From assembly GCA_947495915.1 (NCBI GenBank), contig CANMAW010000010.1:1-64000 (forward strand): a stretch of DNA of 64,000 nucleotides. The letters run 5' to 3'. Within the stretch, counting starts at the first letter, position 1; every line of letters starts with the position of its first letter. Source of the DNA: Maribacter algarum (ex Lu et al. 2025) (nom. illeg.) (GTDB taxonomy: Bacteria > Bacteroidota > Bacteroidia > Flavobacteriales > Flavobacteriaceae). Below, piece after piece: positions 10,133-20,900 of the stretch. A model generated the notes under the pieces. That model worked only from the letters and a program-made list of their open reading frames with translations. It did no database searches and had not been told where the DNA came from. Position numbers and translations under genes: made by a program.

Positions 10133-12106
10133 TTATTCTAGAATTATAAACTCTGATCTTCTATTTAATTCATGCTGAATCGCTGTACATTTCACACCAT
10201 TTGCGCAGTTGTTTATAAGTTTGGTTTCGCCAAAACCTTCACCCTGTAAACGATCTGCAGAAATACCTTTAGCTATCATATAACTAACAGTTGATTCAGC
10301 TCTCTTTTGTGATAACCACAAGTTATAAGCATCTTTACCTCTACTATCAGTGTGTGAATTAACTTTAATTTTTAGACTAGGATACTTTTCCATCGCAGCA
10401 ATTACCTTTTCCACCTCTACTTCAGAATCTTTACGAATGTTGTATTTATCAAAATCAAAATAAATAGTACTTAACTGTAGTAATTTAGCCAAATCATCTC
10501 CGAAACCAGCTGTTACCTTATCACGCTCAAGATAAAAATCAATAATTTTTGGTTTGCCATCTGACTTCTCTAAGTATTCTTCTGAAGGTATATAACCTTG
10601 AGTTAGTGCTCTAACAAAATTACCTTTATTACAATCAACAGCTAAACTGTAATTACCTTCAGCATCTGTTATGGTAGACAAAATTTCTTTATTATTTTCG
10701 TCAATAACCTTGACCGTAGCACCTACCAAAACTTCATTAGTAATTCTATCACGAACCGTACCTGAAATTTGTTGTTCACACTCAAGCTCTAGAGGTGATG
10801 TTTCTAAAAAACCGTAAATGTCATCTGCACCTTGACCACCTGGCCTGTTTGAAGCGAAATAACCTTTTCTTGTTTCCTCCTTGAAAATAAATGTAAAATC
10901 ATCCATTTTACTGTTTACGGGTTCTCCAACATTTTTAATAGCGCCTTCAAAATCTTCATCAGCAATTGAAGTAGCAAAAATATCTAAACCTCCAAGACCG
11001 GGGTGACCGTCAGAGGCAAAGTACAATACCTCCTCACTAGTAATAAATGGAAATGTTTCACGCGCCTCGGTATTAATTACACTTCCTAAATTAATTGGTT
11101 CACCAAAACTTTCATCTTCATTTATAGCGACTTTAAATATATCTGATTCACCCAAAGTACCAGGCATATCAGATGCAAAGTATAGCGTTTTCTCATCTAT
11201 ACTTAATGTGGGGTGGGCTACTGAATAATCATTACTATTAAATGGAAGTTCTTCAAGGTTTGACCAAATACCATCAACAAGCTTGGCTTTAAAAATTTTC
11301 AATCGAATTACACCCGATTCATCTTTCACATATTTACCCTCAGAAAAATTATTTCTAGTAAAATACAGGGTATTTCCGTCTTTAGAAGTTACAGATGTTG
11401 ACTCATGTAATCTGGTATTAATTTTTTCACCAAACTTAGTTACCGTTTTAGCAGAAACACTATCAACATCTACCTTATACAGATCTAAGAAATCTTTAGA
11501 GTTCCAAGTATGTCGATATCTTGCCAAATTACCCGTATCTCTATCAGATGAAAAAATAACACCTGCTTTATAAAAAGAAGGAGCAAAATCTGAATAAGAA
11601 GAATTATATGGAAAGTTTTCAAGATTATATCTGCCAGAATTTCGGGCAATATCTTCTAAATAATCTTCTTCACCATTAAAAGCCTTTGCACGCTTATCGT
11701 CATTGGTAGCCTCTGTAAAATTCGTCATTGCTACGTCTGCATTTTTATAATCACCCAAGGATTTTAATGTCTGCGCATATCTAAAATAGTATTCTGGTGC
11801 CATTTCAGAAGGATACTCAGCTGCTAATCTTTTATAAATTTTTGCAGCGTCATCATAATCAGCATTGAAATAATATGAATTACCTAATTTTTTAAGTAGA
11901 TCAGCTGAAGTATAGCCCTTGTCTAGAATTCTTTTGTAAATATCTATCGCAGGACTAAATGAATAGTTATCATACTTCTCATTTGCCTTATTGACAAGCT
12001 TTTCTTCTTTAGTAACTAAAGTAGTTTCTTGAGCATAACCAATTGTATTATTAAAAATTAATAAAAAGGCTATGATTTGAAGTATATTTTTTGTCATAGT
12101 GAACAT
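10133..12106 (-). CDS. PorE-like OmpA family protein (TPR, PD40 propeller, CRD, OmpA)
   Basis: A 657-residue periplasmic/outer-membrane-associated protein. Signal peptide residues 1-25 (GYAQ-ETT); Met4 is an alternative start. TPR repeats occupy about 30-130, PD40/WD40-like propeller repeats about 180-430, a carboxypeptidase regulatory-like beta domain about 443-510 (ISGTVRDRITNEVLVGATV), and an OmpA C-terminal peptidoglycan-binding domain about 547-657 (YFDFDKYNIR, HTDSRGKDAYN, LNRRSEF). This domain order is that of Porphyromonas gingivalis PorE, which tethers T9SS components to peptidoglycan. Unlike PorE I see no lipobox Cys. The start codon lies 2 nt after the PorP/SprF stop, so translation is probably coupled. 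It is the last gene of a three-gene operon before a strong terminator. Assignment to the T9SS accessory family is secure; equivalence to PorE itself is inferred. Confidence 0.88.
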   Translation of the reverse strand: MFTMTKNILQIIAFLLIFNNTIGYAQETTLVTKEEKLVNKANEKYDNYSFSPAIDIYKRILDKGYTSADLLKKLGNSYYFNADYDDAAKIYKRLAAEYPSEMAPEYYFRYAQTLKSLGDYKNADVAMTNFTEATNDDKRAKAFNGEEDYLEDIARNSGRYNLENFPYNSSYSDFAPSFYKAGVIFSSDRDTGNLARYRHTWNSKDFLDLYKVDVDSVSAKTVTKFGEKINTRLHESTSVTSKDGNTLYFTRNNFSEGKYVKDESGVIRLKIFKAKLVDGIWSNLEELPFNSNDYSVAHPTLSIDEKTLYFASDMPGTLGESDIFKVAINEDESFGEPINLGSVINTEARETFPFITSEEVLYFASDGHPGLGGLDIFATSIADEDFEGAIKNVGEPVNSKMDDFTFIFKEETRKGYFASNRPGGQGADDIYGFLETSPLELECEQQISGTVRDRITNEVLVGATVKVIDENNKEILSTITDAEGNYSLAVDCNKGNFVRALTQGYIPSEEYLEKSDGKPKIIDFYLERDKVTAGFGDDLAKLLQLSTIYFDFDKYNIRKDSEVEVEKVIAAMEKYPSLKIKVNSHTDSRGKDAYNLWLSQKRAESTVSYMIAKGISADRLQGEGFGETKLINNCANGVKCTAIQHELNRRSEFIILE

Positions 12107-12108
12107 TT

Positions 12109-13077
12109 TTAAAAGAAACGAGGCGACACCAATTTCTGGAAAGATTTTAGTAACTCATATCTCAAAAAGATTTCAAAAGATCCGTCATTAAATTGTGTAC
12201 CTCCTAGTTCAGTAGTTTCTTTATCGTAAGCAAGACCTAACATTAATTGATCTGTTATTTGAAATCCTGCCATTGCACTCACTGCAGCATCCCATCGATA
12301 AGCCGCTCCGAAAGAAAACTTATCATTGTATAAAAAGTTAGCCGAGATATCTAACTGAAGTGGAGCTCCACCAACTACTTTAGTTAATAATGCCGGCTTA
12401 AACTTAAAATTTGGATTCAAATCAAAAACGTAACCTGTTATCATATAAAAATTTATACGATCTTGAGAAAGAAATTGATTGGAAGAAGAGCTACCTTCTG
12501 CATTGTCAAAATGCTCAGTTTGTAAAATATTAGGAGCAGACAAACCAGCATAAAATTTATTGGTATGATAATAGATTCCTAAACCGAAGTTAGGAGAAAA
12601 TTTATTCTCAATATTATCATTACTTACAGGTTCAGCATCAAAATTTCGTAACTGATTAAAATCTAAATTTAGTAAGTTTCCACCAGCTTTAAATCCGAAA
12701 GATAGTTTTCCTTCTAGCGATACATCAATGGTATAAGAGATTACCGCATCAAGATAAGTTTCTGATACAACACCGTCACCAATATTATCTTGAACGACTG
12801 ATAAACCATAACCCACTCTGCTATTTCTTATCGGCGAATGTAGATTTAAGGTAAATGTTTCTGGAGCACCATCAAGACCGACCCATTGAGAGCGGTATAA
12901 AGCTGCAGCAGTAAATTGACCTCTTGAACCCGCATACGCCGGGTTTACACTCATGGTGTTAAACATATATTGGGTATACTGGGCATCTTGCTGTGCAGAT
13001 ACCGTAAATGAACCAATTAGAACCAAAAAGATTACGGGTAGTAGGTACTTAATTTTTGAAATCATATTAAGCGTCAT
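12109..13077 (-). CDS. PorP/SprF family type IX secretion outer-membrane protein
   Basis: A 322-residue outer-membrane beta-barrel protein with a signal peptide (VSAQQ at about residue 29) followed by the family hallmark QYTQYMFNTMSVNPAYAG and then LYRSQWVGLDGAPETF. PorP/SprF proteins are partners of substrates carrying the type B CTD: in Flavobacterium johnsoniae SprF is needed to export the adhesin SprB encoded next to it. Here the gene begins 1 nt after the stop of a type B CTD protein, a classic substrate-partner pair. The start at 13077 is kept (Met5 is an alternative). I infer it anchors or guides that substrate on the cell surface. It could be called sprF-like; the symbol is withheld because there are many paralogues per genome. 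Confidence 0.93.
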   Translation of the reverse strand: MTLNMISKIKYLLPVIFLVLIGSFTVSAQQDAQYTQYMFNTMSVNPAYAGSRGQFTAAALYRSQWVGLDGAPETFTLNLHSPIRNSRVGYGLSVVQDNIGDGVVSETYLDAVISYTIDVSLEGKLSFGFKAGGNLLNLDFNQLRNFDAEPVSNDNIENKFSPNFGLGIYYHTNKFYAGLSAPNILQTEHFDNAEGSSSSNQFLSQDRINFYMITGYVFDLNPNFKFKPALLTKVVGGAPLQLDISANFLYNDKFSFGAAYRWDAAVSAMAGFQITDQLMLGLAYDKETTELGGTQFNDGSFEIFLRYELLKSFQKLVSPRFF

Positions 13078-13078
13078 G

Positions 13079-15469
13079 TTATTTACTTATGTAAAGATAC
13101 TCACTGTCGGTTTTACTTTCTCCTTCGGTAGTTATATAGTCAAAGATATAAAAATAAACTCCAGATGGTAAGTAATCATCTACACTAAGGGTAGATCTAC
13201 CTTTCGACCTTCCGTCGAATACGTTGTTTTGATTATTATAATTCTCACCTTCATACACAGCAACACCCCATCTATTAAATATTCTTAAGGTACTGCTACT
13301 CACTTGATCTAAACCTCTAATGAATAAAAAGTCATTTTTACCATCACCATTAGGGGTAACCATTTGATTAACTTCTATGGCCTCATCTGGCTCAGGAGTA
13401 CTATCATCAATAGGGTCTAAGTAATCAGGAGTGCCATCACCATCGGTATCATCGTTAGTTGGGTCACCATCGCCATCAGCATCTTCATCTGGTGTATCAA
13501 TTCCGTCTCCATCATCATCAAAATCACGATAGTTGACATCTTCCGTACCATCAGTATCTGGCAGATCATTTGCAGGATCATCGATTTCGTCATTTACATC
13601 AAACCCGTCATTAATATCACTGCCTTCATAACCATCATCTAAACCATCACCGTCGGCATCACTTCCCAAATACGTTTGATCAGGTATACCATCAAAATTA
13701 AAATCGTTGCCTTCATTATTATCGGGTACCGTATCATTATCACTATCTAAATCAATATAATCAGGTGTGTCTTCACCATCATGATTATTCGGGGTTAAAC
13801 CATCTGGCAAATATGCAGAGTTCAATCCGTCATTGGCAGCGTAAGTAGCTTCATCATCATTATTTGGAGCAACATAACCTTCGGTAGTTTGAGCTTCTAC
13901 GTTATCAGGAATACCATCATCATCAGCGTCTATGTCTAAGTGATTAGGTATGCCGTCGCCATCAGTATCAATAGGATTAGTCAATGGATCATCATCACCA
14001 TCTAAATTCGGATCTTCAACCGTATCTAAAATTCCATCGTTGTCATCATCTAAATCAACTAAATCATTAACTCCGTCTCCGTCGGTATCTGTTTCCGGTT
14101 CTGAATTATCTTCTGGATCTAAATAATCAGGTGTGCCATCACCATCAGTATCATCGTTAGTAGGGTCACCATCTCCATCGGCATCTTCCTCTGGTGTATC
14201 TATGCCATCTCCATCATCATCAAAATCTCTATAGTTCACATCTTCAGTACCGTCGGTATCTGGTAAATCATTACTAGGGTCATCAATTTCATCATTAACA
14301 TCGAAACCATCATTAATATCACTACCCTCATAACCATCATCTAAACCATCGCTATCAGCATCTGATCCTAAATACGTTTGATCTGGTATACCATCAAAAT
14401 TGAAGTCATTACCTTCATTATTATCGGGTACAGTATCATTATCACTATCTAAATCTATATAATCAGGTGTGTCTTCGCCATCATGATTATTCGGAGTTAA
14501 GCCATCGGGCAAATACGCTGAATTCAAGCCGTCATTTGACTCATAAGTCGCTAAATCATCTAAATTAGGAGCAATATAACCGTCAGTAGTTTGTGCCTCA
14601 ACGTTATCTGGAATACCATCATCATCTGCGTCTATATCTAAGTGATTAGGTATGCCATCTCCATCGGTATCTAATGGATTCGTCAACGGATCATCATCAC
14701 CATCTAAATTCGGATCTTCAACCGTATCTAAGATTCCATCGTTATCATCATCTAAATCAACTAGATCATTCACTCCGTCTCCGTCGGTATCTAAACAATC
14801 TAACGGCCGCAACCTAATACGAATACCGTTGATTAATCGCTCAGAAGTAGTATAAAATTGTACCTGAGTAACAGGTTCTTGAGATTCCCATACATAACGT
14901 TCAGATCCATCAATGGTAGTTGGTGTTGTATTTTCTACAAAATAATTACTACCAACATTACCTGATATGACACCCGCTGGTAAGGTAGTATTCATTAGTT
15001 CATATGCGACATCATCTAAAGCTATAATACCGTCACGATGAAGGCGATCTACCAATGGTGAATGTTCAACAACTGAGATTACTGGAACCGTACCAGAAAA
15101 TTGAAACGTAACCGGTACTCCATTGTTAACTTCAAATAGGCCTCCAAAACTTTTAGTGCTTCCGCCGGTAACACTAACTAGTACACTACCAGCTGGCAAC
15201 CCCCATTTAGCGCTTAAATCAACATTTGATGCAGAAAGACTTCCATCAACTACACCATTCGGAAAACCAAAATCTGAAGCCAAAATTTCAACAAGATCAA
15301 GTTGTGTACAATCCTCATAATCCATCATCATTTCTTCCTCATCTTCATAAGAACTATAAGCATTTGCAAATAATGAAGAACACGAAAAAAATGTCATCAA
15401 TAGCATTACGCTTAGATGGTTTCTTTTAACTCTAAAAATTAAAAAAACATTAGTTGTAATAAATTCCAT
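13079..15469 (-). CDS. Asp-rich TSP3-repeat surface protein with T9SS type B C-terminal sorting domain
   Basis: A 796-residue secreted protein. A hydrophobic signal segment lies at residues about 19-36 (ending SLFANA). An N-terminal domain covers about 50-220. Residues about 227-690 are almost entirely thrombospondin type 3 calcium-binding loops ([19 protein letters not shown]). Residues about 698-796 are a textbook type B CTD (gliding-motility-associated C-terminal domain): [32 protein letters not shown]. The TSP3 section consists of two 234-residue units, encoded at 14791-14090 and 14089-13388, nearly identical in protein. First gene of the operon with PorP/SprF and the PorE-like gene. I infer a calcium-stiffened stalk adhesin exported by T9SS; the ligand is unknown. 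Confidence 0.9.
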   Translation of the reverse strand: MEFITTNVFLIFRVKRNHLSVMLLMTFFSCSSLFANAYSSYEDEEEMMMDYEDCTQLDLVEILASDFGFPNGVVDGSLSASNVDLSAKWGLPAGSVLVSVTGGSTKSFGGLFEVNNGVPVTFQFSGTVPVISVVEHSPLVDRLHRDGIIALDDVAYELMNTTLPAGVISGNVGSNYFVENTTPTTIDGSERYVWESQEPVTQVQFYTTSERLINGIRIRLRPLDCLDTDGDGVNDLVDLDDDNDGILDTVEDPNLDGDDDPLTNPLDTDGDGIPNHLDIDADDDGIPDNVEAQTTDGYIAPNLDDLATYESNDGLNSAYLPDGLTPNNHDGEDTPDYIDLDSDNDTVPDNNEGNDFNFDGIPDQTYLGSDADSDGLDDGYEGSDINDGFDVNDEIDDPSNDLPDTDGTEDVNYRDFDDDGDGIDTPEEDADGDGDPTNDDTDGDGTPDYLDPEDNSEPETDTDGDGVNDLVDLDDDNDGILDTVEDPNLDGDDDPLTNPIDTDGDGIPNHLDIDADDDGIPDNVEAQTTEGYVAPNNDDEATYAANDGLNSAYLPDGLTPNNHDGEDTPDYIDLDSDNDTVPDNNEGNDFNFDGIPDQTYLGSDADGDGLDDGYEGSDINDGFDVNDEIDDPANDLPDTDGTEDVNYRDFDDDGDGIDTPDEDADGDGDPTNDDTDGDGTPDYLDPIDDSTPEPDEAIEVNQMVTPNGDGKNDFLFIRGLDQVSSSTLRIFNRWGVAVYEGENYNNQNNVFDGRSKGRSTLSVDDYLPSGVYFYIFDYITTEGESKTDSEYLYISK
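13388..14791 (-). repeat. 702-bp in-frame tandem duplication inside the TSP3 gene
   Basis: The unit starting at [10 protein letters not shown] (14791) restarts in the same frame at 14089, a period of 702 bp or 234 codons. The two protein copies differ at only a small number of residues (for example VEAQTT followed by DGYIAPN versus EGYVAPN), while the DNA differs at many third positions, so the duplication is not recent. Confidence 0.9.
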
Positions 15470-15868
15470 ATGTGTGTCAGTAATTTAGGTTTTACTAATC
15501 ACCATGACATATAGATAAGTTACGTGTAAGAAGTTTGGGACAACTGTAAAACGTATATGCAAGGTATATCTTATATTTTAATCATCAAATTCTTTGGAAT
15601 GTAATCATATAATATTCCTTTAAAAAACATCATTATTCGTTGAAAAACACTAGTAAAGCAATTTTAACGAGAATAAACCTACAATAGTATATCGCAAAAA
15701 AATATTTAAAAAAGTATAAAAACCGCCAAAGCATATTATTATATCGATTAAAATTCAATGCACATTTACTATAACACATTGTAATTCAACAAATTAATAT
15801 TAAATACTGTATTGCTATAAACTATGGAGAACTGTCTTATTTGTCCTATTTTTGCACAAATTTTTTAG
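15470..15868. other. AT-rich divergent intergenic region
   Basis: A 399-base non-coding stretch between the divergently transcribed T9SS operon and prfC. It should contain promoters in both directions. A plus-strand TAnnTTTG-like box (TATTTTTG, 15847-15854) lies 14 bases before the prfC ATG, but no TTG sits at the normal 18-23 nt spacing. No RNA gene or repeat was recognised. Confidence 0.4.
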
Positions 15869-17458
15869 ATGGGATTTCAAGAGGAAATAAAAAAAAGAAG
15901 AACCTTTGGTATTATATCGCACCCTGATGCTGGCAAAACTACACTGACCGAAAAACTTCTATTATTTGGCGGTGCAATTCAGGAAGCTGGTGCAGTAAAA
16001 AATAACAAAATAAAAAAAACTGCCACCAGTGATTTTATGGAAATTGAGCGACAACGAGGAATTTCTGTTGCAACCTCCGTATTGGCTTTTATTTATAAGG
16101 ATAAAAAGATCAATATACTTGATACTCCTGGTCACAAAGATTTTGCTGAAGATACTTTTCGAACGCTGACCGCTGTTGATAGTGTAATCGTAGTTATTGA
16201 TGTTGCGAAGGGTGTAGAAGAGCAAACTGAAAAACTCGTGGAGGTTTGCCGCATGCGCAACATTCCTATCATCGTTTTTATTAATAAACTAGATCGCGAA
16301 GGAAAGGATGCCTTTGATCTATTAGATGATCTAGAACAGAAGTTAGGGCTTTCAGTAACACCTTTAAGTTTTCCCATTGGAATGGGATATGATTTTAAAG
16401 GTATATATAATATATACGAGAAGAATATCAACCTTTTTAGTGGTGACAATAAAAAGAATATCGAAGAAACCATTGCTTTTGATAATATTGAAAGCACAGA
16501 GCTTGAAAAGATTATAGGAGAAAAAGCTGCAAACACCCTAAGAGATGACTTAGAATTGGTTAGTGGAGTATATCCTGATTTTGATAAAGCAGCCTATTTA
16601 TCAGGGCAACAACATCCTGTATTTTTCGGATCTGCTTTAAATAATTTTGGGGTACGCGAGCTGCTTGATTGTTTTATTGAAATAGCGCCATCACCACGAT
16701 CTAAAAAAGCAGAAGAAAGGTTAGTAGAGGCAAATGAAAAACAAATGAGTGGTTTTGTTTTTAAAATTCATGCCAATATGGACCCAAAACATCGCGACCG
16801 TTTGGCTTTTATTAAAATTGTGTCTGGAACTTTTGAAAGAAATAAACCCTATTTACATGTACGCCAAGATAAAAAACTAAAATTTTCTAGCCCGAATGCT
16901 TTTTTTGCTGAGAAAAAGGAAATTGTAGATATATCATACCCAGGAGACATCGTTGGGCTGCATGACACTGGGAATTTTAAAATTGGAGACACTTTAACCG
17001 AAGGCGAACAATTACATTATAAGGGTATTCCAAGTTTCTCACCAGAGCATTTTAGATACATTAACAATGCTGACCCCATGAAGTCTAAACAGCTTTATAA
17101 AGGCATTGATCAGTTAATGGACGAAGGTGTAGCCCAGCTCTTTACTCTTGAATTAAATGGCAGAAAAATTGTTGGCACGGTTGGCGCTCTTCAGTTTGAA
17201 GTAATACAATATCGGTTAGAACACGAATATGGGGCTAAATGCTCATATGAAAACTTCCCCGTTTACAAAGCTTGTTGGGTAGACCCAGACGACCTTAAAA
17301 ACGATGAATTTAAAGAGTTCAAAAGAGTAAAACAAAAATTTTTAGCTAAAGACAAGAGAGGTCAGCTGGTATTTTTAGCAGACTCACAATTTTCTTTACA
17401 AATGACACAGTCAAAATACCCATCGGTAAAACTACATTTTGTTTCAGAATTTGATTAG
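15869..17458 (+). CDS. prfC: Peptide chain release factor 3 (RF3)
   Basis: A 529-residue cytoplasmic translational GTPase, the normal RF3 length. It stimulates recycling of RF1/RF2 from the ribosome after termination. GTPase motifs are intact: HPDAGKTT (about residues 18-25), DTPGHKDF (about 84-91) and NKLDRE (about 138-143), followed by the EF-Tu-like domain II and the RF3 C-terminal domain. The start MGFQEEIKKRRTFGIISH agrees with the family. The gene stands alone on the plus strand and converges on the DUF3467 gene across a bidirectional terminator. Confidence 0.97.
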   Translation: MGFQEEIKKRRTFGIISHPDAGKTTLTEKLLLFGGAIQEAGAVKNNKIKKTATSDFMEIERQRGISVATSVLAFIYKDKKINILDTPGHKDFAEDTFRTLTAVDSVIVVIDVAKGVEEQTEKLVEVCRMRNIPIIVFINKLDREGKDAFDLLDDLEQKLGLSVTPLSFPIGMGYDFKGIYNIYEKNINLFSGDNKKNIEETIAFDNIESTELEKIIGEKAANTLRDDLELVSGVYPDFDKAAYLSGQQHPVFFGSALNNFGVRELLDCFIEIAPSPRSKKAEERLVEANEKQMSGFVFKIHANMDPKHRDRLAFIKIVSGTFERNKPYLHVRQDKKLKFSSPNAFFAEKKEIVDISYPGDIVGLHDTGNFKIGDTLTEGEQLHYKGIPSFSPEHFRYINNADPMKSKQLYKGIDQLMDEGVAQLFTLELNGRKIVGTVGALQFEVIQYRLEHEYGAKCSYENFPVYKACWVDPDDLKNDEFKEFKRVKQKFLAKDKRGQLVFLADSQFSLQMTQSKYPSVKLHFVSEFD

Positions 17459-17499
17459 AAATTAAATTCGATTACTGTTGCTCTTAAATATCAAAAAAT

Positions 17500-17532
17500 A
17501 AAAAAGCCATTTAAATATTAAACGGCTTTTTT
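17500..17532. terminator. Bidirectional terminator between prfC and the DUF3467 gene
   Basis: A 15-position stem (17500-17514 with 17518-17532, AAAAAAGCC...GGCTTTTTT) with one A/C position that becomes a G-U pair on the minus strand. Both sides carry A/T runs, so it can end transcription from both convergent genes. Confidence 0.8.
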
Positions 17533-17535
17533 ATT

Positions 17536-17847
17536 TTATGCTTCTCCCGTAGGTCCAAAATTTAATGGAATTGGTGGTTGCTCATAATCTTTAATGGTAC
17601 CATGTGCTTTTTCAAATCTATGCACATTATCATTTAATGCCTTTAAAAATTTTTTCGCATGTTGAGGTGTTAAAACAATTCTGCTCTTAACCTTAGCTTT
17701 TGGTGCACCTGGCATCATACTAATAAAATCTACTACAAATTCAGAAACTGAATGGTTGATTATGGCAAGGTTAGAATAAATGCCCTCTGCCATCTTTTCA
17801 TCAAGCTCAATATTAATTTGTTTTTGTTTCTGGTCTTTTTCTGCCAT
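17536..17847 (-). CDS. DUF3467 family protein
   Basis: A 103-residue small cytoplasmic protein matching DUF3467: INIELDEKMAEGIYSNL at the start, then VVDFISMMPG, KVKSRIVLTPQHAKKF and a C-terminal Pro-rich end. No molecular function is established for the family. It lies just downstream of rpoC on the same strand, after the rpoC terminator. A predicted soluble two-layer fold is an inference. Confidence 0.85.
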   Translation of the reverse strand: MAEKDQKQKQINIELDEKMAEGIYSNLAIINHSVSEFVVDFISMMPGAPKAKVKSRIVLTPQHAKKFLKALNDNVHRFEKAHGTIKDYEQPPIPLNFGPTGEA

Positions 17848-17871
17848 AATTTATTTTTAAAAAGAAGCAAG

Positions 17872-17922
17872 AAAAAAACCAAGATCAATAGTCAAATTAA
17901 ATTCGAATATCAATCTTGGTTT
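17872..17922 (-). terminator. Terminator of the rpoBC operon
   Basis: A perfect 10-bp stem (17876-17885 with 17913-17922, AAACCAAGAT/ATCTTGGTTT) is followed on the minus strand by a run of seven U (17878-17872). It sits 24 bases after the rpoC stop codon. Confidence 0.85.
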
Positions 17923-17946
17923 CTATATCTAACTTCTAGATTCTAT

Positions 17947-20900
17947 TTAGAATTTCAAAGCTTCTTTACGAGCCATAATTTCATCGTATTCTTCTTTCGA
18001 ACCAACAATGATATTTTCGTAATCTCTCATACCTGTACCTGCTGGTATTTTATGACCAACAATTACATTTTCTTTCAAGCCTTCTAATGTATCAACTTTA
18101 CCACTAACCGCAGCTTCGTTTAACACTTTAGTGGTCTCTTGGAAGGAAGCTGCAGAGATAAATGACTTCGTCTGTAATGACGCTCTTGTAATACCTTGAA
18201 GTATTGGCGTAGCCGTTGCAGCTACCGCATCTTTAGCAGTAACTAGATTTTTATCATTTCTAACCAAAATCGAGTTCTCATCACGCAATTCTCTTGCAGT
18301 AATAATTTGACCCGGTCTTAAGTTTTCAGATTCACCAGCATCTTCTACAACCTTTTTACCATAGATTTCATCATTCTCACGAATAAAGTCATCTTTATGA
18401 ACCAATTGATTTTCTAAGAAAATGGTATCTCCTGGATCTTGAATACGAACCTTACGCATCATTTGTCTTACAACAACTTCAAAGTGTTTATCATTAATTT
18501 TCACACCCTGTAAACGATATACTTCTTGTACTTCATTCACTAAATATTGTTGTACCGCAGAAGGACCTTTTATAGAAAGGATATCTTCTGGAGTTATTGA
18601 ACCATCAGATAAAGGCATACCCGCACGTACATAGTCATTCTCTTGAACCAATATTTGATTCGAAAGTTTAACCAAGTACTTCTTAATCTCACCTAATTTA
18701 GATTCAATTATTATTTCACGGTTACCTCTCTTGATTTTACCAAAAGAAACGACACCATCAATCTCAGAAACCACAGCTGGATTAGAAGGGTTACGTGCTT
18801 CAAACAGTTCAGTTACTCTTGGAAGACCACCTGTAATATCACCTGCCTTAGCAGATTTTCTAGGTATCTTCACCAAAGTTTTACCTTCTTTAATCTTCTC
18901 GCCGTCGTCAACCATAATATGAGAACCAACAGGAAGGTTATATGAACGTAAAGTTTCTCCTTTACTATCTTGAATCAATAAAGTTGGAATCAACTTCTTA
19001 TTTCTAGATTCAGAAATAACTTTTTCTTGGAAACCGGTTTGTTCATCAATTTCAACTTGATATGTAACCCCTTGATCAATATTCTCGTAAGCAATTTTAC
19101 CCGGAAATTCTGATACAATAACACCGTTATAAGGATCCCAAGAACAAATTACATCTCCTTTGGTTACCTTAGAACCATTCTTGATGAAAATTTGCGAACC
19201 ATAAGGTATGTTATTAGTACTTAAAGTAATACCGGTATTAGGGTCTACTATTTTAAGTTCTGAAGTTCTTGAAATTACTATTTCTGCTTTCTTACCTTCA
19301 CCATCTTCTCCGGTGACTGTACGTAAATCTTCAATTTCGGCAATACCAGAAAACTTAACTTCTAACTTGTTATCTTCAGAAATGTTACCAGCAATACCAC
19401 CTACGTGGAATGTACGTAAGGTAAGTTGAGTACCTGGCTCACCAATTGATTGGGCCGCTACAACACCAACAGCTTCACCTCTTTGAACCATTTTATTGGT
19501 AGAAAGACTTCTTCCGTAACATTGTGCACAAATTCCTTTAGGAGCTTCACATGTTAATGCCGAACGAACTTCAACTTTTTCTACTGGAGATTCTTCAATC
19601 TTTTTCGCATCAGCTTCCATTATTTCTTGACCCGCCGTCAGCAGCTGTTCTTCCGTTAATGGATTATATACATCGTGTAAAGAAACTCTTCCTAAAATAC
19701 GAGCTCCTAATGATTCAACAACCTCTTCATTCTTTTTCAATGCTGATACTTCAACACCTCTTAAAGTACCGCAATCAGTAATATTAATTATCACATCTTG
19801 AGAAACATCAACTAAACGACGCGTTAGGTACCCAGCATCAGCCGTTTTTAATGCAGTATCTGCAAGACCCTTACGTGCACCGTGTGTAGATATAAAGTAT
19901 TCAAGAATTGAAAGACCTTCCTTAAAGTTAGAAAGAATCGGGTTTTCAATAATTTCACCACCACCGGCAGTAGACTTTTTAGGCTTAGCCATTAAACCTC
20001 GCATACCTGTCAACTGTCGAATTTGTTCTTTTGATCCCCTCGCACCAGAATCAAGCATCATATATACCGAGTTGAAACCTTGCTGATCTTCACGAATTCG
20101 CTTCATAGCCAATTCAGTCAATTGTGCGTTGGTAGATGTCCATACATCAATTACTTGATTGTAACGTTCGTTATTGGTAATTAGACCCATGTTATAGTTG
20201 GCCATAATTCCATCAACTTGCCCATTTGCATCGGCAATCATCTCGTGCTTTTCTTGTGGAATAATAATATCACCTAAACTAAAAGACAATCCGCCTTTAA
20301 AGGCAAATTCATACCCCATAGTCTTAATTCTATCTAAGAAATCAGCGGTAGAAGGAACATCAGTCACTGCCAAAATATCACCAATGATATTTCTTAGTGC
20401 CTTTTTGTTCAATACTTGGTTAATATACCCAGCTTCTTCTGGAACGTTTTTATTAAACAAAACCCTACCAACTGTAGTTGGTATAATTTGATTTACTAAT
20501 TCACCTGCTTCATTAAAATCTTTAGCACGAACCTTAATTCCTGCATTCAAGTCAACTTGTCTTTCATTAAAAGCGATTTCAACTTCTTCTGCAGAATAGA
20601 ACGTTAAACCTTCCCCTTTAACAGGAACTTCAGGTGTTGATTTACGCTCTTTGGTCATATAATAAAGACCTAATACCATATCTTGAGAAGGTACCGTAAT
20701 TGGAGAACCATTCGCAGGATTCAATATATTTTGAGAAGCCAACATTAATAATTGTGCTTCTAATATAGCCTCTGGCCCTAATGGCAAGTGAACTGCCATT
20801 TGATCTCCGTCAAAATCGGCATTAAATGCAGTACACGCCAATGGGTGTAAACGAATCGCTTTACCTTCTATTAATTTAGGCTGGAAAGCTTGAATACCTA

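Noticed and set aside
13388-14791. Duplication in the TSP3 gene as an assembly artefact
   Set aside because: The two copies differ at many third positions, which an assembly duplication would not produce.
15847-15854. TATTTTTG as the prfC promoter
   Set aside because: The -7 box fits but the nearest upstream TTG is 32 nt away; kept only as a note in the intergenic entry.
16132-16536. 134-codon minus-strand frame inside prfC
   Set aside because: Ser/Phe-rich antisense shadow of a certain gene, with no start context or family match.
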